Assembly (NCBI RefSeq): GCF_000004075.3
Contig: NC_026656.2
Coordinates: 9,920,001 to 9,984,000 of the forward strand
Source of the DNA: Cucumis sativus
Taxonomy: Eukaryota > Streptophyta > Magnoliopsida > Cucurbitales > Cucurbitaceae
Direction: 5' to 3'
DNA: 64,000 nt
Under the pieces are notes generated by a model that made no database searches, was not told where the DNA came from, and saw only the letters and a list, made by a program, of their open reading frames with translations. A program made the position numbers and the translations under genes. Position 1 is the first letter of the stretch. The number at the start of each line of letters is the position of its first letter. This document shows, one piece after another, positions 35,900-48,190 of the stretch.

Positions 35900-37110
35900 A
35901 AAAACGTAATTTCATGTAAAAATCTCAGCGAACTCTAACCTTGTTTCCTTGTTTAAGGGACATAATAGGTCTGAAGAGATAAATCTTAGGAATCTATGGA
36001 GAGACATATACATGCAAATACCTAACAAAAGTGATTTCTCCCATATATATGAAGCTTAGATGGATTGTTCTACCCAAGATTGTCACAGCTAAAGAACGAT
36101 CAAGATATAGTATTTTTTTTAAACATCATATCTCAGATAAAGAACTAGGGTCTATTAATAGGCACCACACCTATTTAGCCACTATGCTTGACTAAAAAGT
36201 TTTCAAACTCCTTAAACCCAACCAACCTAAAAATTATCTTAATAATACCCGTTAAATTTTAGAGTTAGTATGAGATGATCTTCCACCAGAATTTTGCCAC
36301 ACACACCTTCAAATATCCTTACATAATCATTAAGATGCCCCTCTTGCACGGTAGTTTTACAAAACAATAGACTACCACCTGCAAGTACGTATGAGAGTAT
36401 ATATATAAGTTATTGGACATTGCTTTCTTGATTGCACCGGAGAAACCTCCCCTTGACAGGAGCCTTCAACGCAAAACAAAAATAGATATGGAGAAAAATA
36501 ATCCCTTTAGCTCAAACCAGACTTTAGTTGCAACATTTTCCTCGGTTGTTCATTACAAAATTAGTTGTCACCGATGAATCATGATACACGGTCGATGATT
36601 AAGCTCGCCCACTTTTTGTCATACCCCTACCTCATGCATAATGCCTCTAAAAAAGGATCATGCAACCCTATCATATATTTTATGCTCATATCCAACTTTA
36701 GTATTGTAGTACTCTCCCTCCCTACCTATGAGCCATAATATGATGAATACACTCATATCCTACCAAAATATTATTCGAAATCAATCTATCAGGAACAAAT
36801 TAAAAATACTTGAACTTTATCTATTGACAAAAGACTTGGTGATGACTTTGTAAGACACGTTGCATAGACTAATTGACTTATAATCGAATACTTCCATTAG
36901 ATGTGTGAGCTTTGGTATAAAAACAATAATATATATGTGTGAGTGACTGATTAAACTAATGCATCAATGCCCCTTGACCAAGGCACGAGAAGGCAAGCTA
37001 TGTTCCAACATTTTGCCCTTCAAAATGTTATAATTTTGTTGATAAAAACAACATATAGGAAAGTCATCCAACCATCTGCCATTGATTGGAAACATTTGGA
37101 GTAATATCTC
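35900..37110 (-). pseudogene. LINE (L1-type) reverse transcriptase relic
   Basis: Translating the minus strand in shifting frames gives typical plant LINE ORF2 landmarks: 'SISLCNVSYKVITKSFVNR' (about 36880-36823), 'NNILVGYECIHHIMAHR' (about 36775-36725), an LDMS/YDRV-like block near 36680 and, towards 36480, remains of 'GLSxGDxxSPYLF'. Many stops and frameshifts show it is long dead. No endonuclease domain or poly(A) tail could be located. Confidence 0.65.
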
Positions 37111-40100
37111 CTTAACAAAACTATTCATTTCCTCATTTCAATCACTTTCTCTATACACCTTTCTTTCCGATACATTTCTCCAAATTTCAAACTCTTATCC
37201 ACACTCTTTTTAGTTCTTTTAAAAATATTTTCCGAGTACAACTTAGTGCTCGTGATATTTATTGAATGACAATTAATATTTTAAAAGTTTAAAAAGACTA
37301 AAATTAATTTCTATTTTTTAAAAAAATGTCAAAAGTAAAATAAACACTTAAAATTGAGTTACGACCAAACATAAACACCAAAATAAGATTAATGTTTTTT
37401 ATATATATATGAATTCAATTGTACCGTCCAAAGATAGATCGAGGTTAACCAGTGCTAAAAGAAAAACATTTAATTTAGAAAAAAAAAAACAATGTTGTAA
37501 TGCAAATTCTTGAAACAAGAAGGGCTCAAATTTTGGAAAAAGTGGAACATGGTAATAAAATTATCGTCCTTTGATGTAATAATTAAGTTTTGTGTATTAT
37601 TAGGTGTAATTGGAATTAATTTGTCTTCTTTGTTATGGGTTCTTGGACTTAATTAGTATGATGGTAAATCATTTCATTTATAACCTTTTTCATAACCTAT
37701 AATAATCTCCATAATCTAATTATATCTCTTTAATTAAACGATAAAACAAAACTCTTTTCTTTTCATTTCTTCTTTTAAATTAATATTATTTTAAACATGA
37801 TCATTCATCACATCATTATAGATATATGAATACTACAAAACATCGTAAGATATTAAATTCGAATGAAAACTTCACATTGTCTCTATCTATTTTACTCTTT
37901 AGGAGAAAATAAATTATATATATTTGGTGATTTTTTTTTAAAAAAAAAAAAGAGAACTATTTTTTATACTTTTATTTATCTTTAATTTTGAAAAAGAAAA
38001 ATTATATTATATTTCACTCAAATTTTAAGATGCTTGTCTTCAAAATTTATTGCAAATTTTGAGACACTTTCATTAGGTAGTTTTTTATGAAAAAATATAT
38101 GTTTATTTATTAATAATTTTTTTAAAAGTACATTACCAAACCAGGAATTTTAAAAAAATATTTTAATATTAAAACTACTCATAAAATATATCAAATCCAT
38201 TAAACTTTTTATTTTTACTATATTTTATAAATTGAGAAGAAAAAATTGACTTCTTTTAAAATTTAATTGAAATTTCAAAATTAATTTTAAAAAAATTAAA
38301 GAAAAAAATGGAATATAAACTAACTTCATTTATGAATAAAAGAAACCATAATATAACTAAAATCTTAATTGTTAACAAATCTATTGAAAATATTTATAAG
38401 CGGAGCAAAATTTACTTAATGGACCTAAATAAGCATTTATTCGTACCTACTATAGATTTCTATTTGAGTATATCACAAATAGAAACTAAATATTATGTTG
38501 TATATATTTATAAATAAGTTAGATCGTTCTACTATATTTGAAAATATCTCTAACTTTAATACAAATAGTTATAGAATGCAACATCCACGTAATATAAATT
38601 ATAAAGATATGTGTATACTTTTACAGACACACATCCATATTCTAATTAATTAATGTTAATCTTAGTAATAATCTAGCATTATTACAAAGGCTTTTAAAAA
38701 AAAGGTATTGGTCCTTAATTAATATACATAATAATTAAAAAGATGTAATCTTTTTAAGAGTAGAAAGCATATTTTAATTCTTCATACTTTATTCATATTT
38801 GCTTTATACCTTTATGCTGCCTACTATTTTCAAGACAAAAGTGTTCAAAACCCATATTTTAATAATTATAATCAATATTAAAGTTTTATTATATTAATTA
38901 ATACTCTTTTACTTTTACAAGAAAATAAAAGAAAAAAAAATTACAAAACAATTTCCTACTTTTCGTTTTCAAAACTATTTTTTAATCGGACAGCTGTTGT
39001 TTATGGTAAATTAGAATCGTTAATTAATTAAAATATTGTCATTTAATAAAGAAAAGAATTATCCATAAAGTTAATCAAAATGTTATATTAAGCTATTAAT
39101 AATGTTTACTCTTACTTTTTACCCCCACCCCACCATGACATGTCAAATAAGTTACCACTAAAGTAAATAATTAGAAAATATATATATTTAAAATAACGAA
39201 CATATTTCAAACTATATGATGTTTGTACTAATAACAGTAATAACAAATGAATGCGATGTTGGTACCATTAACCTCGAATGTAAAAGTTTGATTCTCTTAC
39301 TTCAAATACTAATTTGATACCTTTAAAAAAATGATGGAAAAAAATGTAACTCGACAACTAATACTCTATAAGGCGTTTGAGACAAAAGATTATTTAAGAC
39401 TATAATAATCATTTCTTGCTACATGCATGCAGTAAATATATGTACTTTCTAATTAGCTACTGTTAACTTTATTTTTAAAAATCTCGTATTTGATACGGTT
39501 GTTACTATTTCACATTCGTTATCTTTTATCGGTTCAGTGATTACTATTTTTTATCAAACTAAAATAATTTATATCTCAAAGACACAAAAACAAACTATTA
39601 TAGCAATTAACTATAATAATCTAACACACATCTTGTTCCATGTTCTTCCTTAGTAAATTTTTGAAAACAAATGAGCACAAGATAGTTTAAGTTTATAGAA
39701 GAAATTATGTTTGTGTTAAAGTTGTAAACATATAAATTATTGTTTGAAGAATTGATTAAGTGTGTTTGATTGAGATTGTAAAGTGTTTAATTTTGCCAAA
39801 AAAAATTGTAGTGTTTGACACGTTATTTCAACACACAAACACAAACTACGTTTTTCTCTTTCATTTCTCACTTTTACTAAAAAAAACTTTTTTTTCTCCT
39901 TTCTTTTTCATTTTCTTTCTAACAAATTATTAAATATTAATATATAATTTTTTTATAACAAAATACTAAAATATTTACGGTACATTGATAAAATCAAAAA
40001 AACTATAAAAGATATTTAAGAATTTATTTGACAAAAATTAAGAATTTAAAAGAATACACCAAACATTTTATAAAATTTAGATAGTAATAAAAAAACATCT

Positions 40101-40558
40101 TTAAAAATGATAGACTAAACTTTGTATAGTTAGGATAAGTTTTATGTGTCAAAAAAAAAAAAACTATTTATGAAATGTAACATTAGAATGAAGAGAGTTG
40201 GATGAATTTGGTGATATTATATTTATTGTTTTTGAAAATATAGGTTTTAGTTAAACTAAAAGTAAGTTGGGAAGGTATACAAATATGAATTTTAGAATTG
40301 ATATTATATTTATAAGAAGTAATTAATAAGTAGGTTTTAGTTTTAGAAAAATGATGAAAATGGAAAAATGAAGTATCAAATTTTGAGATAAGAATGAAAG
40401 TAATTTGTAATTAAAGAATGGGTAGACCGACAAAGCATGGATGTGAGCAAAGTAAAGTTTGGAGTATTTTTCACTTTCATTATTACAAATATTTTGAGAG
40501 ACAATAATCAGACAACTTTAATGTAATGGAAATCAAAGTAGAAATTTACCTTTTTACC

Positions 40559-40592
<34 letters not shown>
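40559..40592. repeat. (CT)n-(TA)n compound microsatellite
   Basis: A run of CT dinucleotides directly followed by TA dinucleotides. Confidence 0.9.
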
Positions 40593-41802
40593 CCTACTCA
40601 TTATCAACATAAGCATGCAATGTTAATTTCAACTTAAAAACAAATATTATTACTTTTTTTTTACCTTTATATATATATATACTTCACATAATTTGTTCTA
40701 TACTTTTTTCATTAATTGAAACTCAAAATAACTTAATAAGTGAATTATATCAATTTTGAACTCAAAACTTAATATGTGGGGTTCTACATTCTTAATGAAA
40801 GATTCCTCACTTTTTCTCCTTTTGTTTTTGCTAGATTGTTCATCAATCTTTTTTCTTCTTTTTAAGTTTAAACTTATTTTTATACTCTAGGTTTATTTGC
40901 TACGATTTCTAAAAACAAAAAAAAAAAAAAAGACGAAGTTTATTTACTAGGGTTTGCATCACTTGAATGTTAAGTTTTGTGAGATGTACATGTGTAGGTC
41001 GTTTTGAGGTTTTTTGAGATGTTGAGAACACTAGATTGAAACAACTAAAGAAACTCACAATTTTTATAAGATAGATGAGCTACTTTTCTCACTGCCAATT
41101 AGTTTTGAGATAAAATCTTATATTATCAAATACTGGAGAGCATTTACTTTGTATAACATATTTGATATAGAATGAAATTAAAATAGTGTAAATATTAATG
41201 TAAACTAACACGTGGAGTTTAATATGTTGTGATTGAGTTTTATAAAATTTAAAACAAAAGATTAAATATAGTTGATTAAATTATGAAAAAATATAATAAA
41301 AAAAATTAAAATATAGCAAAATTTGAGATTGTATAGGATTGTAAATAAAATATTCTCAACCTGATTTTCAATAATTTTCTCGAGGAAAACCCTACTTTCT
41401 ATTCTCTTTCTATGTAACTAATTATAAGGAAATTTATTTATTAAAAATGGACTAAGAAATGATATTTATTTTGTGTGTGTTGTCCATTGTTTAGGGGTTA
41501 ACATTTTGCAATAATATTATATCATAATTTGAAAATATATTTATTAAATTAAAAACAGCATACATATATATATATATATATATGTAATTCATGAAAGAGC
41601 GTATCAAACTTGTCCCAATTTGATGTATCAAACTAGGTGAGTGGTTCAATCAAATACTTAGTGCAATATAATGTACAAATCACTCTATGCAACATAATGA
41701 AAATGACATATTATATGTAAATAATATTTCCAAAATATTTATTAAAATTAAAAACAACATATCATATAAATATGCCATTAAAATCTTTGGAGGCTATTAT
41801 CG

Positions 41803-41880
41803 TAGGTACGAAAGGGAGTTTAGCTAATTGACATATTTTTCTTTCTTAGGATTGAATGTTCGACCTCCATCTTTTATTTA
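41803..41880 (+). mobile_element. tRNA-derived SINE relic
   Basis: Box-A-like 'gagtttagctaattgacat' followed about 30 bases later by box-B-like 'atgttcgacctcc' and an A/T tail. Same architecture as the copy at 14955. Confidence 0.45.
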
Positions 41881-42039
41881 TTATTAAAAAAGAATTGATC
41901 GTTTGAACATAAATATTTAACACGTTATATTGTAAGATGGATGTGCAAAACAAAATCCGACGAGACAACTAAATAAATAAAAAAAATTGCATTAGATGAC
42001 AAAAAAAATTTAGAAAAAAGTTGTCCAAAACATTATTTT

Positions 42040-42130
42040 TTTTTATATTGCAAATATGACAAATGATTAAATATATCATATGACTATCGAAAGATTACTC
42101 GCTTTTAAATTTACTATTTTATAATTTTAA
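42040..42130 (-). repeat. Dispersed repeat family R2, inverted fragment
   Basis: Reverse-strand match to the landmarks of 1407-1600 ('aaatttaaaagcgagtaatc', 'tttgtcatatttgcaatat'). Confidence 0.45.
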
Positions 42131-42529
42131 AAAATGGAGTGAAGTCCAAGGTCCAAACGTTGTATATAAATATGACATCCTCCTTTCTCTTGTTCACCTA
42201 AATTAATTGTTTTGTAGGGCTCAAGTATATATATAATAATATTTGTACGTACTTAAATATTATTTTTATTTTCATTTCATTTTAGTTTAGTTTCTATCAA
42301 TTTTTTAATACATAATATTATTTGAATGAATAATGACAAAAATAGTGAAAAAGAAAAAAAATGAAGAAAAAAGAGGTATAGATGGACGTGCCACTTTTTA
42401 ATGTTATCAATTATGCTTCAAAGAAGTTTTTGGCTTCGTGGTTTTTTTTATCAATGCATTCAATTCCTTGCGATTCTTTTTTATTGTAATTCAACGTTTT
42501 TTCTACTTTGCAACTTATCATTTTTTTAA

Positions 42530-43620
42530 AACTAAATTTGTATGAATTTTTTTTAAATAATATAATTTTAGAATGATTAAAAATAGGTTTGGACCAAAAC
42601 TATTGAGTTTAGACAAGTGAGGTGGTCGTGTGGGTCTCACACCTTTCTTTTTTCATTCATTATTTATATATAATACACATTATGTGTGGATTCCACACTT
42701 TATTCCTTTTCATTATTTTATATATATACTAATTCATATATCTCTCCATTCTAAAAACATTTCTACTTATCAAAATTAATATTAACTTTTAAATTTTAAT
42801 TTATTCTTATCTTTTTATTTTTTTTAATCTTTTTTTATATATTAAATATCTCAATATTCAATTTTTCTTATTAAATTCACCTTTCATATTTTAATTTGAT
42901 TATTTCTTAATCAAAATTATACATAATTTTTTTTTCAATTTCTTTTTAAAAACATATATATTAATAAAAAAATATATTAAACAAATTAAAATAGTAATAA
43001 TAATAATTGAGAGAAGGTGAAGATTACTCTAAAAATAATAACAATAATAATAACAATTAAAAATATATATACTAATTTTCCTAATAATCTCAATTCCAAA
43101 AAAATATATGTCGATTGTTATGATTATTATTGTTGTTATTATTTTTTTTTAGTATGCTTTTAACTTCCCTCAATTATTATTATTAGTATTTTAATTTATT
43201 TATTATATTTTTAAATAACATATTTTTGTTAATATATGTTTTTTTAAAAAAATTAAAATATATAATTTTGATTAAGAAATAATCTAATTAAATTAGAAAA
43301 TATGAATTTAATAAGAAAATTTGAATATTGGGATATTTAATGTATAAAAAAATTAAAAGAAATAAAATTGAAAAGTTGATGCTAATTTTAATAAGTAAAA
43401 ATATTTTTAAAATTGAGGGTACGAGAATTTGTATATATAAAATAATAAGTGTTTTTTAAAAAGAAATTGAAAAATATATATATTGTGGGGCTCACACGGT
43501 AACATCACTCGCCCGTCCACGACTTTGTTCAAACTCATCTATTTTTGTCCATTGTTTTTACCCAAACCTATTTTTCATGGTACTTTCTAAAATCACTTTA
43601 TTTTACAAAAATGTTTCCTT
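42530..43620. repeat. ~1.1-kb near-continuous palindrome (foldback)
   Basis: The left arm (about 42530-43080) and right arm (about 43095-43620) are reverse complements with scattered mismatches and small indels. Matching landmarks from outside in: left 'aaaaataggtttgg' (42580-42592) against right 'ccaaacctattttt' (43562-43575); left 'gtgggtctcacacc' against right 'gggctcacacgg'; left 'atttcttaatcaaaattata' against right 'tataattttgattaagaaat'; left 'aataataacaataataataa' against right 'ttattattgttgttattatt'. The loop is only a few tens of bases near 43087. No open frame is present. A foldback/MITE-type element or an inverted duplication able to yield a long hairpin RNA both fit. Confidence 0.8.
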
Positions 43621-45379
43621 TTAGTTTTAACTCTAAAATATTAAATATTTTAAAATAATTTTAAATTTTAAATATGACTACACATAATAAAAATAATTAT
43701 TTATCAAATTATTACTTTGTTTAAGAAAACTACATGAGTTACAAAAAAAAATTGAGAAAGAAAATTAACATTTCGGAAGTAGACCCAACATGTAAGTAGT
43801 GCATTCTACGAATTTAAATGGTCGGATCAAGTTTCATAAAACTTAAATGTTAAATATCAAAATTCAAACTATCTATTACAAACTTCATAAAAAATACTTA
43901 TGAGTTATAATATATATTTTTAATAATGTTAGAAATTCAAGTTTGGTTGGATCACTTCAATTTTAAAAAATGTAACTCGAGACCAACTCAATCCAAAAAA
44001 AACATAAAAAAATTCAACTCAATCCTTACAATTTGGATTGGATAATCTGAATTGTTCGAGTTGGATAATCTTTTAAATGAATGTAATTTGGTTATTAAAA
44101 AAATATTTTAATTTTGCATTTCATTTTTATCAATTACGGGTCAATATTAAAAAACGATTCAAAAATAATTTTTAATAATAAAAAATATAATTATAAATTT
44201 TCACAAAATTAGTGATATTAAAAGAAAGAGAACCTGAAAATTTAAATTTTAAAAAAAAAAAAAAAAAAAACTATGTCTAACGTTCAACCCAAGACATAAA
44301 GAAAGAGAAAAACTACAATATTTATATAAATATTTTAACATCTACAACATTACCTTAAGATTATAAGGTGCATAATCAATATATTAAAGATAGAATATAG
44401 TAAATATGCATATCATTTAAGATATTTTGTAATTTGACACTTCAAAATTAATATTAAAATACAAAAACAAAAAATATGAAAGGTACATGTGCCCTCTGAC
44501 CTTTTAATAGATCCGTCCATGTCCATCCCAATACATTTGTTAAGTTGTTTTGTAGCTCAATCAACAAACATAATCTAGATAATTTATGTGAAATTTTGTA
44601 ATTTTCAATGGTTGATTTTACTTGTTGTGCAAGAAATTTGTATGATGTCTTAATCTATCTAATTCTTATGATGAAATTTAAATAATAAGAACAAAATTGA
44701 AAGAATATATCCTAACATTTAATTTACTTGAATGAATTTCTTAGCACTATTGATATATTGGTTAGAAGGTATTTTATATTACTTCTAAATACAACATTAC
44801 AATAAATTAAAAAATTAATGACTAGGATCTAAAAAACTTCCAAATGAAATTTAGGTGCACCCATAGGAAAGTAAGTAAATTAATTATTTTTATCATTGTA
44901 GAATAACAAAGTTTGAATACACAAATAAACCACACCAATATAACATATAGAATAATAATAATTGAGGAGATAATGAGAGACATGAACAAATGAGGGTTCT
45001 ATTAAGAAGAAACAAAAGAATATTTGACAGATCAATCCAATTACATTTATAGAAAATGAAGTGAGAATTTCCTTTCCCTTTTGTTTCAGATTTAAAGTTT
45101 TTTTTTTTTTAATATATATATATAAAGAATTATTAGAAATTTAAGGATTAAAAAAAAAAAAAAGGAAAAATCCAAAACAAATGAAGGAGAAAGAATGAGA
45201 AATGGTAGATTGAGATGACTGACATTGGGTGGCTGTTTCTCTAAATTGTGCTTCCTCTTATCCTGTTAGGGGTCAAACGTCTCTTTTAAGATATCAAAAC
45301 GGTTTGGTTTGGTTTAACTCAGTTCGGTTCCGTTCTGTGGGTCCAACCCGACCTGAAACTATTTGCTTTCTTCACGCTT
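43621..45379. other. Gene-free AT-rich DNA
   Basis: No supported gene. Long A and T runs (for example near 44250 and 45097). Positions 45229-45379 lie just downstream of the C2 gene and are probably its 3' UTR. Confidence 0.5.
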
Positions 45380-47065
45380 TTACAGGAAACTCACTTGGTC
45401 GACAGACGGGCTCCGAACCAGACGACCGCTCGCGGATTTCTTCGTTGCCTTTGGCGATCCACCGCACACAATGGAGCATTCGCACCCGCAAATGTTGCTG
45501 AAACAGGAAAATAAACCGCCTCCGTCACTGTGACGGCGGTTGTGTTCTCGGGTTTCACTAGATGGAAAGCTAGATAACTCGCCGCGATCATAAACTGGCG
45601 GGAGCTCTGTTCGCCACCGCTCCAGCTTTGACTGTAAACCTTCCACGCTATCGTTCAGACTCAACCCACCCACAATCGAGCTTTCATTTCCATCCTCGGT
45701 TTTTTGTCTTGCCATTTGTGCTGCTACCTCCGACGGCGACGGACCGAGCTCCGATTCGGTCAAAAACGCGCCACCCAGAAACGATTTCCTTGGTGTTGTA
45801 TAAGTGAATTCGTTGTGTTTCGTGTAAGATGATTTTCCATTCAATGGCGTAGATCTTCTCGGTGTCGCAAATTTATCGTGCATGGGAGTTGCTCTAGCAG
45901 TACCGCTGCCGGCTAGCCTCTGTGGAGTTCTGAGTGGCGTAGCGTAAGGCATTTTATCAAACCTGGAATTGGGTGTTTCTTGACCCGGTTTTCCTCTCGG
46001 AGAATCGACCACCTCAACTTTCGAATTGGGTATTTCATTAGGAGGCTTTTTCCATGACTGAGAATTGAAGGATTCTTCACTGGAATTGAGTTTTTGTACT
46101 GGTTTTTCCTTTTTGTTCGACAGTTGCTCAACTGGGTAAACTTCAGAGCCGCTTAAAATGCTGGATTGATCAACTTTATCCTTCTTCCCAACAATTCCAG
46201 GGTTAGATTTTCCGTTCTTTCCATTTTTAACAGCATAACCTTCTTCAATCCCCGACCCACTAATCATCGAACTCGCCTTCCTCGATTTTCCTTTCCTTTT
46301 AATCACAACCGACCCACTAATCATCGAACTAGCTTTGGATCTTCCCTTTTTCTTTTGCTTCGAAACCTCCGACCCATTCACCATAGAACTCGCTTTCGAT
46401 TTCATTCCTTTTCCCATCATTTCCGACCCTCGAAGCTCTGATCCTATCATAGAACTCGTATCACTCTTCGAACGCCGCATCTCTGGGCGAGTAAGAACAG
46501 TGGGAGTTCCATGGCTTTGATTATTGGTATTACTATGATGATTAGCAAACGGGTCCTCCTCCCCCATGAGATTCCGGTACCCAATGGCTGAAGTACTCAA
46601 CTGGGAATACAACGGCATACTCCTCATGGAGCTATGAAGCAGCGCAACCCCAATATTCAAAATCCCCTGCGGTCTACCCGACGGCCGCCGTACCTGTAAA
46701 GCCACAAATCGCATCCCGACTTGTGGTTGTTGACTAAATTGATGAAGGCGGGGCGGAGTAGGGATGAGATTCCCAACAAGAATCCTAACCGTCCCAACAT
46801 GAATGTCTTTAAACCAATGGAGAGCATAGATCTCAATCATGACCGCGGAGGTATCGGAATGCAAGAATTCATCATCAACACGAAACACAAACTTGTCATT
46901 CCAAGTAGGGTTGTTATGGCCATGAGTATCAACACGAGTAGAGAGTTTCCGATCAGGATGGACCCAAGCAACGGCGTAAGTTCTCATAGAACGAGAGACC
47001 GGAGCTAAATCCTGAGCAGAGATAACATTAAGCTCTAAAAGCTGAAAAGGGTTCAAAATAGTCAT
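45380..47065 (-). CDS. C2-domain protein, intronless
   Basis: A 561-aa plant protein with an N-terminal C2 (CaLB-type) domain at about residues 8-110. Landmarks are 'LLELNVISAQDLAPVSRSMR', 'AVAWVHPDRKLSTRVD', 'NPTWNDKFVFRVDDEFL' (52-68) and 'IEIYALHWFKDIHVGTVRI'. C2 domains of this SRC2-like class bind membranes, often with calcium. The conserved tail of this family follows, 'RRPSGRPQGILNIGVALL'. The middle (about 190-330) is Ser/Lys-rich with five variants of 'KASSMISGSE', and then a Thr/Pro basic part with several 'TP(R/L)' motifs. The C-terminus has a Cys cluster (about 528-544, 'CFSNICGCECSIVCGG') that could be acylated or bind metal. The start ATG at 47065 directly precedes the C2 fold. 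The gene is single-exon. The family is clear; the specific role is unknown. Confidence 0.88.
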   Translation of the reverse strand: MTILNPFQLLELNVISAQDLAPVSRSMRTYAVAWVHPDRKLSTRVDTHGHNNPTWNDKFVFRVDDEFLHSDTSAVMIEIYALHWFKDIHVGTVRILVGNLIPTPPRLHQFSQQPQVGMRFVALQVRRPSGRPQGILNIGVALLHSSMRSMPLYSQLSTSAIGYRNLMGEEDPFANHHSNTNNQSHGTPTVLTRPEMRRSKSDTSSMIGSELRGSEMMGKGMKSKASSMVNGSEVSKQKKKGRSKASSMISGSVVIKRKGKSRKASSMISGSGIEEGYAVKNGKNGKSNPGIVGKKDKVDQSSILSGSEVYPVEQLSNKKEKPVQKLNSSEESFNSQSWKKPPNEIPNSKVEVVDSPRGKPGQETPNSRFDKMPYATPLRTPQRLAGSGTARATPMHDKFATPRRSTPLNGKSSYTKHNEFTYTTPRKSFLGGAFLTESELGPSPSEVAAQMARQKTEDGNESSIVGGLSLNDSVEGLQSKLERWRTELPPVYDRGELSSFPSSETREHNRRHSDGGGLFSCFSNICGCECSIVCGGSPKATKKSASGRLVRSPSVDQVSFL

Positions 47066-47781
47066 GGTATAATTATTAGAAAAATGGGTGAAGAGGAGAA
47101 GTGATTAGAAGGGGTGGGACCGGCGTAAGAAAGCCGGCGAGGGTAGGAGGGATGGAGGGAAGGCATTTAAGGGAGAAGGAAAAAGAGAGGCATTTCGAAT
47201 ATCTGTGAATTGGGTTTTTTTGATTGTTGGGGAAATTTTTAGGGTAAGAAAGAAAAAAAAGGAAGGAGAGGCGAAAGGAATGGAGGATTTGGTTTGTTTG
47301 ATCGGTTAAGAGACAGAGTTCTTAAGAATTTTTCTCAATGGTGGTTTTTCCTCCAAACAGAGAATTAACTATATTTAATTATGGGGTTGTTTCTATACTC
47401 TTACCTGGCGTCTTCTCATTGGTTTTGGGGTTGTATTTCTCTTTTTAAATATATATTTACAGCACACACTCACACTCAACCTCTCTATCTTCTTTTACCT
47501 TCTACACTTGTGCCTTTTCTTTTTCAATCATTTGTATTTTTTTTAGTTAACTACGGTGGATCTATAGATAAAAGTAAAAGGAAGTTTGTAACCTCAAGCT
47601 CGTATTTGTTTCCCTCCCATATAAGCATGATTGGTAACTTAATCCTTCACAGGTTGTTTGTAACCTCGACTGAATCAAAATTTGATTATACCCTCGATAC
47701 CACATCTTACTCCTTAAGTCCCATTGGTCCACTATTGAACAATTAGTTTAAGATCCAACCTATAAACTAAATCCCTCTTGC
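47066..47781. other. C2-gene upstream region and intergenic DNA
   Basis: 5' UTR and promoter of the minus-strand C2 gene up to about 47450; purine-rich on the plus strand. No other gene supported. Confidence 0.45.
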
Positions 47782-48190
47782 CACTACAAATTTTTTCACT
47801 TTTATTGATGAAAAAACGTCGGCCAAAGTCCAAAAAACGTCAACCCAAGTTATGCCAACGCATTTTTTCTATGTCGGCAAGAACGTCGTCGTATCCATGT
47901 CGGAAGAAGTTCTTGTTGACGAAATTCAATTTCGTTGACATAAGTATCTTTTTCCCGACGTATATCGTTGCTTAACGTACAAGTTTTGCCGATGAAATAC
48001 ATTTCGTCGGCGTACACATTTTGCCAATGCAACGCAATTTCATCGGCATAATGCATGTTTAGCGACAGAAAATGTTGTGTTGGCATATAAGTTGTCTCAA
48101 CGAAAATACATGCTTTGTTGGCATAGCCATTCTTCAAATGCAGTAAAAAAATTTATGTTTATCGACGTCGTTTTCGTCGACACTACAGTT
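47782..48190 (+). mobile_element. CACTA-like terminus with subterminal repeats
   Basis: Begins CACTACAAATTTTTTCAC at 47782. About 380 bases follow, densely packed with short repeats in both orientations ('gtcggc', 'cgacgaaa'-like, 'tgccaacg', 'cgttgacataa'). CACTACAA ends with subterminal repeat arrays are typical of non-autonomous CACTA elements. The other end was not located with confidence; a second CACTACTAGAAA string at 48677 may belong to a related element. Confidence 0.5.

Larger units (their letters stand above)
37111..42529. other. Gene-free AT-rich block
   Basis: About 5.4 kb without a supportable gene. It holds a CT then TA microsatellite (40559-40592), (TA)n at about 41563-41583, a probable SINE relic (41803-41880) and an inverted R2 fragment (42040-42130). 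The 69-codon open frame at 38308-38517 has AT-driven composition and no domain. Confidence 0.5.

Noticed and set aside
38308-38517. 69-codon open frame in the AT-rich block
   Set aside because: AT-driven Lys/Ile/Asn/Tyr composition, no domain, no promoter or splice evidence.
45229-46520. Plus-strand open frames over the C2 gene
   Set aside because: They are antisense shadows of the 561-codon C2 reading frame, which has clear domain conservation.
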